Positions 49,661-60,354 of a DNA stretch of 64,000 nt are shown in pieces. The number at the start of each line of letters is the position of its first letter. The stretch's first letter is position 1. The position numbers and the translations under genes are program-made. The stretch spans positions 414,501 to 478,500 of the forward strand of contig JANEZZ010000464.1 of NCBI GenBank assembly GCA_026122225.1, written 5' to 3'. The notes beneath the pieces were generated by a model. The model was not told the origin of the DNA, ran no database searches, and worked only from the letters and a program-made list of their open reading frames with translations. This stretch comes from Heloderma charlesbogerti. Taxonomy: Eukaryota; Chordata; Lepidosauria; Squamata; Helodermatidae.

Positions 49661-50389
49661 TCAAGTATGGCCGTCAGGGGTGTGGTAGCGGCATCCTGCA
49701 CTGAGCAGGATATTGCATTAGATCAGGGGTGCAAAAAGTGCAGCCTGCAGACCACAGAGGCACGCCAAGGCCTGTCTGACACCCACTGATACCCCCAGCA
49801 TCTGCTGCTGCTGAAGAAAAAGGGAGAATGCTCTAGGAACAGGCTCTATGTTTCCTATCATAGAAGACTCATTCGTAGAGCATCCTAGGAAGCAAAGTTG
49901 AAGGATCCTACCTGCTTCCTAGGACACTATGGCGATGCTCAAGGAATGAGGCTTCTATGGCAGGAACCACAGAGTCCGTTCCTAGAGTGTTTTTCCTTTG
50001 TTTTTTTCTGGTGGTGGTAGAGGGAAGGGAAGGGTTACAGTTGCGAGTGAGTAGGTGTCTGCATGTGTGAGTGAGTGGGGGGGAGAAATGATTGGATGTG
50101 GAGGTGAGTGGGGCTAATTTGTATGTGTGAGGGGAGCATAGGTGTCCCCTGGTCCCCAACAGGTGACCTCCCCCCCAAGGGAATACAGCACAAATTGCCC
50201 ACCTCTCTCTTAAATGGACTTAAAAAGACACACATTTGAATATATACACGACAAGCACCGTGCGTGTAAGTGGTGTATGTGTGTGAGTGAGTGAATGTCA
50301 GTGTGCGCGCATACATGCAGTCCCAGCAGGTACTAGGGAAGTTAGACAATTTTGTTTCAGTCCACAAATCACTCAGAAATACCCCGCTC
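49661..50389. other. unique sequence with GTGA/GT-rich tracts
   Basis: GTGAGTGAGTGGGGG (50.06 kb) and GTGTATGTGTGTGAGTGAGT (50.27 kb) are imperfect simple repeats. The rest is unique. Confidence 0.4.
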
Positions 50390-50730
50390 GCAGCCCCAAG
50401 CACAGACTCAAACGGGAGCGTTCGTTCTCTGCAAACGTTCGCAGATTCCCAAACTTGTGTTCGCATTTGAAAAATGCGCACTTTTAAAAGCGTGCGCTTA
50501 AAACATAATGCGTGCTTTAAGAAATGCGCACTTTGAAAAAGTTCACGTTTTCTTGCTTTAGTCAATGGAGGGAAAATGTGGACGTTTGAAAAATGCACTC
50601 TTTTCCCATTCGGACGAGGAAACAAACAAACAAAAACAAAAACTGGTCACAAACAAGAACAAGAGTGAGCCAACCCAAGCTCTGAAGTGAAGTGCAGAGC
50701 ATTTTGGTGGACTTCATCATCCCTGTTTCT
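50390..50730. mobile_element. hAT-like element, divergent subfamily
   Basis: CGTTCGTTCTCTGCAAACG, AAAAATGCGCACTTT (twice) and TTGCTTTAGTCAATGGAGGG resemble 10510-10765; it ends CTTCATCATCCCTG. The termini are not exact. Confidence 0.5.
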
Positions 50731-51274
50731 CCTATGTCTAACAGATACTTGATGCAGCCATCGGGACTGAAAAAGATAATGCACCCCCGGATGAGATGAT
50801 CTTCTATGAGGATAAGTAGTAGATATTTTCCATATTGTTTCAGTGACAATACTTGATTTCCAGGCCCCCTGATCCAGTGGAAGATGTCACAGAAATGCCG
50901 GAAGCAACACAATAAATAATCATTTCTTATTCATTCGGAATATTTTTATACCACCTTCCATCTACAGATAGCATAGCAATACAGCAGAATATAATCAGCT
51001 TCCAATGCGCTCCAAATAACGCGCACCCTTATTTTATTCCACATGGTCTTTTCCTGTTTATGTTGTATGCCTTCGGCATCTCAAGCTGGGAACTTTGGCC
51101 CTTACGCCCTTCTTGACCCACCAGGACAGCTTGTTAGCAGAGGGACTGGCTGGCTGGTCTGGACTCAGCTGAGCTGCAGCGCCATCTACGGATCGGTGAG
51201 TTTCATTTCAGTTCGGTTTTACTAAGCATTTACCAAAATTCTGCCTGGCTGCTCTGATCTTCGCCTGCATGCAG
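50731..51274. other. unique sequence and a short L2-like tail
   Basis: A 116-codon frame lies on the minus strand at 50562-50912 without a recognised domain. TTTTTATACCACCTTCCATC at 50.94 kb is a reversed LINE tail of about 70 bp. Confidence 0.35.
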
Positions 51275-51480
51275 GGCCGGCCCTCCCATTAGACAGCGTG
51301 AGATGACCTCCTTAGGCGGCAGATACTGAGGGATGGCAGTTTCACCTTCCCGGCTGTTCTCATAAACTCTGTGGCTGTTTCTCCCTACTGGAGGAAAGGG
51401 CAGTATATGCCCTGTCCTAGGACGAATCAGCCCTAGGTGGGACCCTCTACTCTAGGACAATCCCACTGCTAACATCATAT
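51275..51480. repeat. dispersed repeat 'GGCCGGCCCTCCCATTAG'
   Basis: GGGCCGGCCCTCCCATTAGA, GACCTCCTTAGGCGGCAGAT resembles GGGCCTGCCCTGCCATTAGC...CACCTCAGGTGGCAGATGC at 57.75 kb. Class uncertain. Confidence 0.5.
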
Positions 51481-51654
51481 GCGGAGGAAGATTTCTATTG
51501 CTGTAGTCACCACTTGTAGAGGATCACCTCTCACTACCAGGCAATTCTTCCTTTCTCTTCTGCTGCCACCATAAATTACACCCCTTTATTTCATGTACAC
51601 CATTTTTCTAAGGTAGCTGGTCATTAGACATGAGACCAACAGATCAGAGGTGCA

Positions 51655-51915
51655 GGTATTTAATTAATTAATTAAATAAATAAATTTCTTAATTGCCCAT
51701 CTGGCCGGTCACCCAGCCACTCTGGGCGATGTACAGCAGTACAATTTAAAACAGTAAAATTACACATTCAAACATCATCTAAAAATACCCTAACCCACCC
51801 CAAATGCCTGCCTGAACAACCAAGTTTTCAATGCGTGGTGGAAGCTCATTAAAGAGGCAGCATGGCGAAGTTCCATGGTGGAGTCCCTCTGCCTGGGGCT
51901 CAAAATCTCAAGAAT
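51655..51915 (-). mobile_element. L2-clade LINE 3' end, same subfamily as 58.19 kb
   Basis: The reverse complement gives GGACTCCACCATGGAACTTC, AATGAGCTTCCACCACGCAT, GGTTGTTCAGGCAGGCATTT and GTACATCGCCCAGAGTGGCT, GGGTGACCGGCCAGATGGGC. This runs parallel to 59.39-59.59 kb line for line. The tail is (TTAA)/(AAAT). Confidence 0.85.
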
Positions 51916-52170
51916 CCTTCTGGAGCTGGAGCTGTTAACTTGCCAGTCTCCAAGTATGGTTCATAAACCAATTATGTTCCCATTGCTGGGGAGCAGCAGG
52001 GGCCAAGGGCATTGAAGCTGAATGGTGAGAGATTCAGGATGGAGAACAGGAAGTCCTTTGTCACCCAGTACCCAGTTCAACTATGGAACTCCATTCCACA
52101 AGACGTGAGGGCCAGCAACTTAGACAGCTTTTAAAAAGAGATTAGGCAAATTCATGGAGAAGGATATGGG

Positions 52171-52688
52171 TGTCAGGAGCGCCCTGGCAGCCTCTTTCAG
52201 TAGACTCCAATAGCTAACTCAAGACACAGACAGAAGGTTTCTTTTCAAGGCTTTAATCCTTTTATAACTTAATGACTTTCAGATGCTAATCACCAGCGAC
52301 TAAGCAAGGAACAGCAGGGTGGCCTATGCGCTGAGTAGGCAGTTGATCCCCGTTTGAAGGAGAGTCACTTGAAGACCCTGAACTTATGGGCTAGGGAGAG
52401 ATCTTCCCTCTTTCCCTTGGGTCCACGGGAGGCCAAAGGGCGCTACACCTCCTTTCCATGCCCTCCATCGCTCGTTGCTCTTTGCGTCTGCGTCGAGCAT
52501 CCAGCAAGCCCCCCTCCTGCACTTGCTCACTGCCAGGATCACTATCTATCTCAGGAATGCCGGCAGGGGGAATCTCTGCCAGCTGCTGTGCCTGTGAGGG
52601 ATGAGCTGGCTCCTCTCCCATGGATTGCTGATCCTCGTCAGAATCAGAACTGCTCTAGGGTTCTTTCGGCTCAGTTTCCACCCTGACA
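52171..52688 (-). mobile_element. solo LTR with perfect 5-bp TSD, nested in CR1
   Basis: It starts TGTCAGGAGC and ends CACCCTGACA. It is flanked by ATGGG (52166-52170) and ATGGG (52689-52693), a perfect 5-bp duplication. At 518 bp with no internal genes it is a solo LTR. On its sense (minus) strand a frame carries SSDSDEDQQSM and GSEQVQEGGLLDARRRRKEQ, parallel to SSSDSEEEQPEPG and GSEQEEEGL...DARQRRRAKRE in the LTR at 30073-30636. The two are one family. Confidence 0.85.
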
Positions 52689-52700
52689 ATGGGTCAATGG

Positions 52701-52828
52701 CTACTAGTCAGGATGGCCATATGGTACTTTCAGGATCAGAGGCACCAGTCATAGGGGAATAACTACTACTAGTCAGGATGGCCATATGGTACTTTCAGGA
52801 TCAGAGGCACCAGTCATAGGGGAATAAC
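52701..52828. repeat. 65-bp perfect tandem duplication
   Basis: CTACTAGTCAGGATGGCCAT...GGGGAATAAC occurs at 52701 and again at 52766 with no differences over about 63 bp. It is recent, or an assembly artefact. Confidence 0.93.
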
Positions 52829-52839
52829 AGCAGGAATGA

Positions 52840-53285
52840 CTGTTTATTATTTGTTTATTTTTATTTATTTATTTATTTATTTAAAGAAATTATTGGCCGC
52901 CTTTCAGGGCAGAAGCCCTCCCAAGGCAGCTCACAGCAGTAAAAAACATAAAACCAGTTAAAATATTAAAAGTGATAAAAACATGAACATAGTAAAATAG
53001 TGATAAAAGCAACAATAAAGACCAACAACAGCAAAATAAGCAACAAGGGCAGTCATATCAAGAGAAGGTCACAGTAAAATAACATGTTTTCAAGGCCTTC
53101 TTTAAAGCCTGCAATGATGGAGCATGGTGGACCTCCGATGGCAACTTGTTCCAAAGGCGTGGGGCCACTGCAGAGAAGGCCCTCTCACGTGCGGTCACCC
53201 ACCTAGCTGCTATTGCCCTCAGACCATCCTTGTGATCTTTCCCGAGGCATCTGGCTATAGGAAACAGGATTGTGGAGTGTAGCTA
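52840..53285 (-). mobile_element. L2-like LINE 3' end, minus strand
   Basis: (TTTA)n, GAAATTATTGGCCGCCTTTC, AGGGCAGAAGCCC, an A-rich UTR, GGCCTTCTTTAAAGCCTGCA and GCAGAGAAGGCCCTCTCACG. Complete 3' region, another subfamily. Confidence 0.75.
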
Positions 53286-53289
53286 AGCC

Positions 53290-53519
53290 TTCGGTACAAT
53301 GCAGCACCGTTGCTCCTACCTTGATGTTAATCTCATCCCGCCTTAAGGCCTCGTCAAAAATGTATAATACGGTCTCATTTCCTGCCATTTTTATATGCAC
53401 AAAGAATCGGTGTTTTCCCTCACCGTATTAGAGAGATAACAGAGGCTTTTAGTAATGCTTTTTGAGATGGATAGAAATCTTGGGGGAGAGGGAGAAGACT
53501 CTTGAGGGTGTTCCACGTC
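53290..53519. other. unique sequence
   Basis: No repeat recognised. Confidence 0.35.
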
Positions 53520-53950
53520 TGTGTTCATTACAACGCCTGTCTCCGCACTGCCAGCCAACGATCGAGGTGAAATTAAAAACTTTCCCGTTGCTGCCTGCCC
53601 CCGCCGTTCCACTTGGTGCCTGAGTGATAGTTACTCCATTAGGAAGGCAGAGAGTATTCACAGAGCTAGACGGGACGACGGGGAAGTGGGTACGACTGCT
53701 GCATTGTTTATGAAGGGCACAGCCATCAGCTGTGAAGCCTGGCGTCTTATTTACGCCTGGGGTTCTGCACATTTCCTTGTTCATTTATAATGATTAAGGG
53801 TGCCACCCAGTTAAAGGCATCTTCGTTGATTAATTGCATGCATTTTGCTCAACTGGTGGATAAATTACATCAGCCTGCGTTGGCACATAAAAATAGTTCA
53901 AAACAGACGAGGCAAAGCATCTTTTCCTTTGAGATCAGGGGTAGGGCGGC
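53520..53950. other. repeat-free block, candidate conserved non-coding element
   Basis: Contains TCAGCTGTGA (E-box), TTGATTAATTGCATGC, CATTTATAATGATTAAG and AACTGGTGGATAAATTAC. Frames on both strands are short and lack domains. Confidence 0.25.
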
Positions 53951-54139
53951 TTTTTCAGGTCGAGGAGGGCCACGTTGCCTCGGAGTTCATCTGTCAAGGG
54001 CTGCATGATGTCACTGAGTGCAGCCAGAACCCAAAGTTTCCAATATTGCAGGATTATATAGCTCTCCTTCTCTCTGCATGTACCCCCTCCCCACTCTCTC
54101 TCAATGCCATCTCTGCAAGCCACATGAAATGTTCATTTG

Positions 54140-54372
54140 TATTTATTATTGCATTTATCACCCACCTTTTTCCTCTTGCAAGGAACACGAGGCGGCTCAC
54201 TAGTCCTCCTCTTTCTTTCCATTGTATTTTCACAACAACCCTGCGAGGTACGGGAGGCTGAGAGTCAATGACTGGCCCAAAGTCACTCAGTGAGCTTTAT
54301 GGCCGAGTGGGGACTTGAGCCCGGGTCTCCTGACTCCCAGTCCAACACTCTAATCACTCCACCACACTGGTC
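54140..54372 (-). mobile_element. MIR-like tRNA SINE with L2-like tail
   Basis: TATTATTGCATTTATCACCC, CCTCTTGCAAGGAACACGAG, TTCACAACAACCCTGCGAGG, CTTGAGCCCGGGTCTCC and TCTAATCACTCCACCACACT: all parts, in reverse. Confidence 0.85.
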
Positions 54373-54374
54373 AG

Positions 54375-55385
54375 GGCCACGTGAAACCAGGCCAGGTTTG
54401 TCTCCTTGGGCCGCAGTTTTGTTGCCCTGTTTTAGACGATGCCCTAATGAGACCAGCAACATAATGCCATTGTGTCTCCTCACCTCGTAACAGGTGTGCT
54501 CTTGTTCAGGGTTCCTATCAGCTAGACACAGGCACAAGCTCTCCTGCTGCCTGAGGTGTGCTGCTGCAGCCTTGTGCCCCCCCTGCAACCACCTTGTGCT
54601 ACCTTTCCCTTCCCCTGTCTCACACATCCCCTCACCCGTCACCCCCCCCATCACGCATGCCCCAGCCTTCCTCTTACCACCACTTTGGCTCTCTGAAGAG
54701 CCAAGTGGCTGGAAGAAGCGGCCAGCACAGCTCTCGGGAGAGCCTGCCCAACCGCCCCTTGGCTCTTGCTGAGAAGGTTTTCAGCATGAGCCAGAGGGCA
54801 GGTGGCTCATCATCGGTTTTGCTCTGAGGATCTCCTCAGAGTGAAACAGAGGGCAGGTGGCCGCTCCAGAGAGCCCGCCAGCCGCTCTCTCACTGCTTCG
54901 TTTGCCACAGTAGGGAGGTGGGACTGGTAGCGCTCCCTGGAGCACCCACTCAAGGGGGCAGCAGCAGGGGGGAGTGGTGCAATTCGCCACTCCTCCCATT
55001 CAGGCTTCACCCTGCCTCATGGAAGGGCTGGCCCTGGTTAGCCGTACCCTTCTCCAGGATCCTATAATAAGCTGTAAGGAGCTCAAGCAGGGCTTTCTAC
55101 TCCTACACCACCACCCAGTTTTTCTTTTCTGACACGTAATATTCCATGGCTCCTGACTATGTTCAATTGTCATTGGGCGGCTTTTGGAGGTGGGGGTGCC
55201 CCCTTAGTTATTTTAAAGCATTTCTTTCTCCATCAACAAACCTTGGCGTTCTCCTAAGCATACTGATACCTCCTGTTTCTTTCTCATTTGGCCCCATTTT
55301 GGCTCTATTTCTGTTGGCACACACCAGCTGAGTTCTGTATTAGGGGGAGCAATGATGCATGTGTCATAGTACGGACCATCTTAGA
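54375..55385. other. GC-rich sequence, probably an old repeat, then unique
   Basis: CCTGCTGCCTGAGGTGTGCT at 54.54 kb and CATGGAAGGGCTGGCCCTG at 55.02 kb bracket about 480 bp. They resemble the two ends of the 'GGGCCGGCCCT...CCTCAGGC' repeat in inverted order, so a long worn element is possible. From 55.05 kb it is unique. Confidence 0.3.
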
Positions 55386-55387
55386 GG

Positions 55388-55490
55388 AGCCTTCCCCAAC
55401 CGGGGGCCCTCTGGGCTATGACTTCCATATCATCCCCAGCCAGCATAGCCCATGATGATGGGAGTTGTAGTCCAACACATTGAGAAAAAG
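55388..55490. mobile_element. palindromic 'ACTACAACTCCCAT' MITE
   Basis: CCTTCCCCAACCGGGGGCCC, TATGACTTCCATATCATCCC and GATGGGAGTTGTAGTCCAAC. Confidence 0.75.
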
Positions 55491-55499
55491 GCTGTCTTA

Positions 55500-55945
55500 T
55501 GGACATTCTGCTTTCTTCCTTTTTTCTCTCTCACTGTCTCAGATTAGATTGATTTGGAAGGCTTTGTATCCTCACAGATATAAATGATGATGCTAATGAA
55601 AGAGGGAGAAAAATTCCCTTTTCTTGTTAGGACTTTTTTCACAGGCGCTACTGAAGGTACTTTTTCTTGAGCATCAAAGAACCTCTGGAATGAGGGCTCT
55701 GTTGATGTTATTAACGTGCTACCAGAAAGCCATTTTCAAACTGAATATACATCCCAGACAGTGCTGGGTTTGTTGTCGGGTTTTGTTTTGTTTTTCATTT
55801 GAATGACAAATACAGGAAATGCACAAACCAATTTTCTCTGCTACTTCTGCAAATGGCCTTATTAATTGGGGTGTAAATTTTCTCCCCATTCTAAAGTCCT
55901 TTGCCACGGTAACCCAGAGATGGGTTTGGATGCTGCTGCTTTCAG
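55500..55945. other. repeat-free block, candidate conserved non-coding element
   Basis: CTCACAGATATAAATGATGA, TGCTAATGAAAG, TTGATGTTATTAACG and CCTTATTAATTGGGG. An LTR inserted just to its right. Confidence 0.25.
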
Positions 55946-55951
55946 AGTAGG

Positions 55952-56685
55952 TGTCAGGTTTCCCGATCCCCCCAGCGCACCTGCTCAGGCAGTCTGACAC
56001 TGGACACCCAAATCAGTGAGATTTCTTTATTGCAGGGAATCTCATGGCAGAAGCTTAATGGTTACGCTCCTCAGAAATCATATAGCTGATGGTCGGTAGC
56101 CATAGGCTCCATGTAATTCCAGAACAGTCCAAAGCTAAACACTACCACCGTGACTGAGATCCTCAACATGGTTTCTCCGTTGCCATCTCCATGGTACTGA
56201 ACCTAAGGGAAGGGACTCTGAATTCCTGGGTACCTAACCTAGACAATCCTTTCACAGGGCTCCAACCCCGGACATGGAAAGGGAATGATTCCTGGGGATA
56301 ACTTCTTGAAAGGGGATAACTTCCAGGGGATAACTTCTTGAAATGCCTAAACAACCCACACCCATAGAGAGTCCAACTCTGAATCTTTTGTTGATAACTC
56401 AAGGCTACATGGTCAAGACCCATCAAGATCAAGGGAAGGGCATACTGACACCCCACCTCTGTCTGGTTCTCATGGACAGCTTCCAGCCTCCCTGACTGCC
56501 AAGGCCAGACTAGCAGGTAGACAGCGGGTTCGGTGGCTCTTCTATGGGAAGACTGACAGAGATAAGCTCACACAGACTCTGACATTCCAGAACCTGAATA
56601 GGCCTAAGCCCTTCCAGGCAACTTCTAATCAAATCCTGGCTATCACCTACAAGGCCCACTGCAGTACTGAAGCTGGGCCCTGACA
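55952..56685 (-). mobile_element. solo LTR, TGTCAGG...CCTGACA ends, near-perfect TSD
   Basis: The segment opens TGTCAGGTTTCCCG and closes GGGCCCTGACA, so the ends are 7-bp inverted repeats. The flanks are GTAGG (55947-55951) and ATAGG (56686-56690), agreeing at 4 of 5. On the minus strand CAATAAAGAAATCTC lies about 70 bp before the end, the expected polyadenylation signal. It is 734 bp with no internal genes. It is not the same family as the 30 and 52 kb LTRs. Confidence 0.8.
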
Positions 56686-56749
56686 ATAGGTACCACTGGA
56701 TATAAGACAGGGACCCACCTGAGGTCTCAAACTGACCCTTCTGGGTTCT

Positions 56750-56965
56750 CCAGAGTGCTACCCTCATTAGTGCCAATGTGCACTTGTGCAAAGGTGCAAA
56801 CGCAACAGCGCCCAGTAGTTAATGTGGCTTAGCACTAATGCACATCAGCGCATGCACATTGGCACAAATGCGCATTAGTGCTGATGCGCTCATGCAGATT
56901 AGCGCAGATAAAATGAAATTCTGGTTTTAAAACATCCATACATCCCTGTTCCCACCCCTCCTTTG
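56750..56965. mobile_element. hAT-like element, divergent, ATGCGCATTAGTGC-rich
   Basis: GTGCACTTGTGCAAAGG and repeated TAGTGCTGATGCGC/CATCAGCGCATGC phrases end in ACATCCATACATCCCTG. The repeat-rich body and terminus place it near the hAT-like family. Left end unknown. Confidence 0.45.
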
Positions 56966-57545
56966 CTTGCAGGATTACACTCATGATTAGTTTTGCTGGA
57001 ATTATCTCAGTTCAGCATGAGATCATCCAGCGGTGGGATGGGAGCAGCCTCAGCCCTTGCATGATCATGCCGTTTTTTGCCAGAGGGCTCTTTCCGAGCT
57101 CAGGTTTGTGATGGAATATGATTCCAACGTTTCTGAAAGCCAATAGACATTACACTGCACATTCCATTGCTCTTTCTCAAACAGTCCAGGTACCTCCAGG
57201 AAAGGAAAATTGTGTGAGCGGCGCCTTCTCCCGAAATAATTGCAACTTTAGTACAAAGTGCTTAGCGATGCAGAACACGAAGCGCTGGTGCTAAATGCAG
57301 GTGCAATCATTCCTTTTTACAGATCGTGCGAGCTCTTGGCTCAGCGGTCAGGCATTTGTTTGTCGGGTTTTTTCATGACCAGAATAATTCTTTACGAGGC
57401 ATATATCCTAGAAACCTGTACTGCCCTCAAGAATGTATGAGAGCTCGTGAAGGGCCCCCAAATCATCTCTGTTCTTTTTTTCCTGGCAACTTCTGGTCCA
57501 CTAGCCTACAGCCAAATATAAAAAGAGCCCAGCTGGATCCGAGCC
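56966..57545. other. unique sequence
   Basis: No repeat recognised. Confidence 0.35.
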
Positions 57546-57547
57546 AG

Positions 57548-57835
57548 GGCTGGCATCAAGGGTAGGCATGCTTGGGCAACTGCTGAGGGGCCCACACCCC
57601 AGCAGGGGTTCACTGACAAGAGCCCCCTGGAGGTGCTCTTCCTGTTCACTCTTGCAACCCGCTTCTTCACTTGCCTCTCACTCTGGCCCAGACAACGATG
57701 GTGGTGAGGAGGAGGAGATGCCACTGCCTACTGGCTCATTGCCTCTCTCAGGGCCTGCCCTGCCATTAGCCAGAGTGAAGCAGTCACCTCAGGTGGCAGA
57801 TGCTGGGAGGTGGCAGCAAGGTGTTGGAGACGAGA
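57548..57835 (+). repeat. dispersed repeat 'CCCACACCCCAGCAGGG', copy 2, plus 'GGCCTGCCCTGCC' unit
   Basis: GGGCAACTGCTGAGGGGCCC, ACCCCAGCAGGG, GAGCCCCCTGGAGGTGCTC, CTCTCACTCTGGCCCAGACA, then GGGCCTGCCCTGCCATTAGC. Same order as 10235-10460 reversed, with a second repeat attached. Confidence 0.6.
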
Positions 57836-57886
57836 GCTGTGGGCATTGCGGCCTGCTCTGCATCCCCTAAGTTAGCCTGCAGCTTT

Positions 57887-58186
57887 AAGAACATAAGAAC
57901 ATATGAAGAGCCCTGCTGGATCAGACCAAGCGTCGATCTAGTCCAGCATTCTGTTCACACAGTGGCTGACCAGCTGTCGACCAGGAACCCACAAGCAGGG
58001 CATGAGCACACCAGCACCCTCCCACCCATGTTCCCCAGCAACTGGTGTACATAGGCTCACTGCCTCTGGTACTGGAAGTAGCACATAGCCATCAGGACTA
58101 GTAGCAATTGATAGTCTTCTCCTCCAGGACTTTGTCCAGCCCCCTTTGAAAGCCATCCAAATTGGTGGCCATCACTCCATCCTGAG
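57887..58186 (-). mobile_element. CR1 LINE, 3' portion left of the L2 insertion
   Basis: AAGAACATAAGAACATATGA, GGATCAGACCAAGCGTCGAT, CCAGCATTCTGTTCACACAG to CCATCACTCCATCCTGAGCT. It stops where the intact copy at 11.69 kb continues into AAAATCCATAGTTTAA. Confidence 0.9.
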
Positions 58187-59613
58187 CTAGCGATTGAGCG
58201 GGTGGTGGTGATGCAGTTGAAGGCACACTTGGAAGAAACTGATTATCTAGACCCATTTCAGTCGGGCTTCAGGCTTCGGCACGGGACTTAAACGGCCTTG
58301 GTTGCCTTGGCAGATGATATGAGGAGGGCTCTGGATAGGGGTGAATGCTCCTTCCTTGTTCTCCTCGACCTCTCAGCGGCTTTTGATACCGTTGACCATG
58401 GTATCCTCCTGGACCGCCTGGAGGGGTTGGGCATTGGAGACTCCGTATTGCGGTGGTTCCGGTCCTTCCTCTCCAGCAGGTACCAGAGGGTAGCACTGGG
58501 AGAGGAGGTTTCGGACCCGTGGCCACTCACTTGTGGGGTGCCACAGGGTTCCATCCTCTCCCCGATGCTATTTAACATCTATGTGAAGCCGCTGGGGGCT
58601 ATCATCAGGAGGTTTGGGGTGCAGTGTCATCAATATGCGGATGACACGCAGCTCTACCTCTCATTCAAATCTTCACCAAGGTTGGCCGTAGAATCCCTGT
58701 CCAAATGTCTGGAGATGGTGAGTGGCTGGATGGGGAGGAATAAGCTGAAGCTGAACCCTGACAAGACCGAGGTACTTTTGGTGGGAGACAAGAGGAGGCT
58801 GGGAGATGTTGACCTGGTGTTGAATGGGGTACGGCTACCCTTGAAAGACCAGGTCCGCAGCCTGGGGGTCATTTTGGACTCCCAGCTGTCCATGGAGGCT
58901 CAGGTGTCAGCTGTGAGACAGACAGCGCTGTATCAACTCCATCTGATATGGCGGCTGCGCCCCTTCCTTCCCGACCATCTGCTCCCATCGGTAGTACATG
59001 CCCTGGTCTCCTCTTGTTTAGACTGCTGTAATGTGCTGTACGTGGGGTTACCCTTGAAGATGGTTCAGAAGCTGCAGCTGGTACAGAACGCAGCGGCTCA
59101 CCTGATAAAAGGCAGCCACCGGCGAGATCACATCACTCCAGTGCTGAAGGAGTTGCACTGGTTACCAGTTGTTTTCCGGGCCAAATTCAAGGTGTTGGTT
59201 TTGACCTTTAAAACCCTATATGGTTCCGGCCCAGCCTATCTTAAGGAGCGCTTCCAGCAGCACCAGACAGGTCGCTTAACAAGATCAGCCTCGGATGGCC
59301 TTCTCTCTGTCCCATCAGCCAGGACAGCTAGACTGGTGGGGACGAGGGAGAGGGCCTTTTCTGTGGTGGCCCCCACTCTGTGGAACTCCCTCCCTAGGGA
59401 ACTCCGCCATGCCCCCTCTTTAATGAGCTTCCGTCGTGCATTAAAAACGTGGTTGTTCAGGCAGGCATTGGGGGTGGGTTAGGGTATTTTAGAAAATGTT
59501 TTTATTGTAGAATTTTATTGTTTTAAACTGTTTTATTGTACGCTGTACATCGCCCAGATTGGCTGGGTGACCAGCCAGATGGGCGATAATAAATTTAATA
59601 ATAAAAATTTAAA
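58187..59613 (+). mobile_element. L2-clade LINE, reverse transcriptase ORF with one stop, nested in CR1
   Basis: The reading frame runs from about 58190 (ERVVVMQLKAHLEETDYLDP) to the stop TAG at 59480, interrupted once by TAA at 58289-58291; beyond it 394 codons are open. RT motifs appear in order: LLDLSAAFDTVDHG (catalytic Asp, motif A), GVPQGSILSPMLFN (motif B), QYADDTQLYLS (YADD, motif C), KLKLNPDKTEVLLVG (motif D/E), then the thumb region and C-terminal LHWLPV, RAFSVVAPTLWNSLPRELRH. The endonuclease and N-terminus are missing: a 5'-truncated insertion. The 3' UTR ends GTACATCGCCCAGATTGGCT...GATGGGCGATAATAAATTTA. The protein would copy RNA into DNA at the target site; this copy is dead, but only mildly damaged. 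Confidence 0.93.
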
Positions 59614-60195
59614 AAATCCATAGTTTAACTCTGTGCCGTGTGTAGAAGTCCTTCCTTTGATCTGTCCTGAATTTCCCACCCATCAGCTTCATGGGATGAC
59701 CCCAGATTCTAGTATTTTCAGAGAGGGAGAAAAATGTCTCCCAATCCACATTCTCCACACCATGCATAATTTTGTACACCTCTACCATGTCTCCCCTCAC
59801 CCTCCTCTTTTCCAAGCTAAACAATCCCCAGCTGTTGTAACCATCTCTCATAGGGGAAACGCTCCAGCCCCTTGATCGTTTTAGTTGCTCTTTTCTGCAC
59901 CTTTTCCAGCTCTACAATCTCTTTTTTTTAGGTGTGGTGACCAGAACTTTATATAGTATTCCAAGTGTGGCCACACCATCGATTTGTATAGGGGCAGTAT
60001 GATGTTGGCAGTTTTATTCTCAGTCCCTTTCCTAATTATGCCTAACATGGAGGTTGCCTTTTTTACAGCAGCCGCACACTGGGTTGACATCTTTATTGAG
60101 CTGTGCACCACAACGCCAAGATCTCTTTCCTGGTCGGTCACTGCTAGCTCAGATCCCATCAGGCTATACTTGGTTGGGATTTTTTGCCCCAACGT
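59614..60195 (-). mobile_element. CR1 LINE, coding portion right of the L2 insertion
   Basis: It resumes TCCATAGTTTAACTCTGTGC. On the minus strand 60192-59881 encodes SELAVTDQERDLGVVVHSSI, KMSTQCAAAVKKATSMLGII, ENKTANIILPLYKSMVWPHL, the region after the CR1 RT core. The RT catalytic motifs lie beyond the fragment and are absent. Confidence 0.9.
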
Positions 60196-60354
60196 ACATC
60201 ACAGCCTTCAGGGGCAGTGGAAGATACCGTCCCATCCCCAGTATTGAAGTAAGATTCTTCTCCAGCTTCTGATCCTGGAGGTAGTATATAGCAGGGGTGC
60301 AGAACACCTAGCCCACAGGCCTCATCTGGCCTGTGGAGCTCCTGAACCTCCAAG

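Larger units (their letters stand above)
51985..52830 (+). mobile_element. CR1 LINE 3' end, split by a solo LTR
   Basis: TATGGAACTCCATTCCACAA, GAGATTAGGCAAATTCATGG, AGAAGGATATGGG is CR1 sense sequence. It resumes after the LTR as GGGTCAATGGCTACTAGTCA, GGATGGCCATATGG, as in uninterrupted CR1 ends. The second half contains an exact tandem duplication. Confidence 0.8.

Noticed and set aside
58298..59482. intact host gene of 394 codons
   Set aside because: YADD, PQGS and the C-terminal signature identify an L2 LINE; the apparent start is a TTG following an in-frame stop, and the element is nested in CR1.
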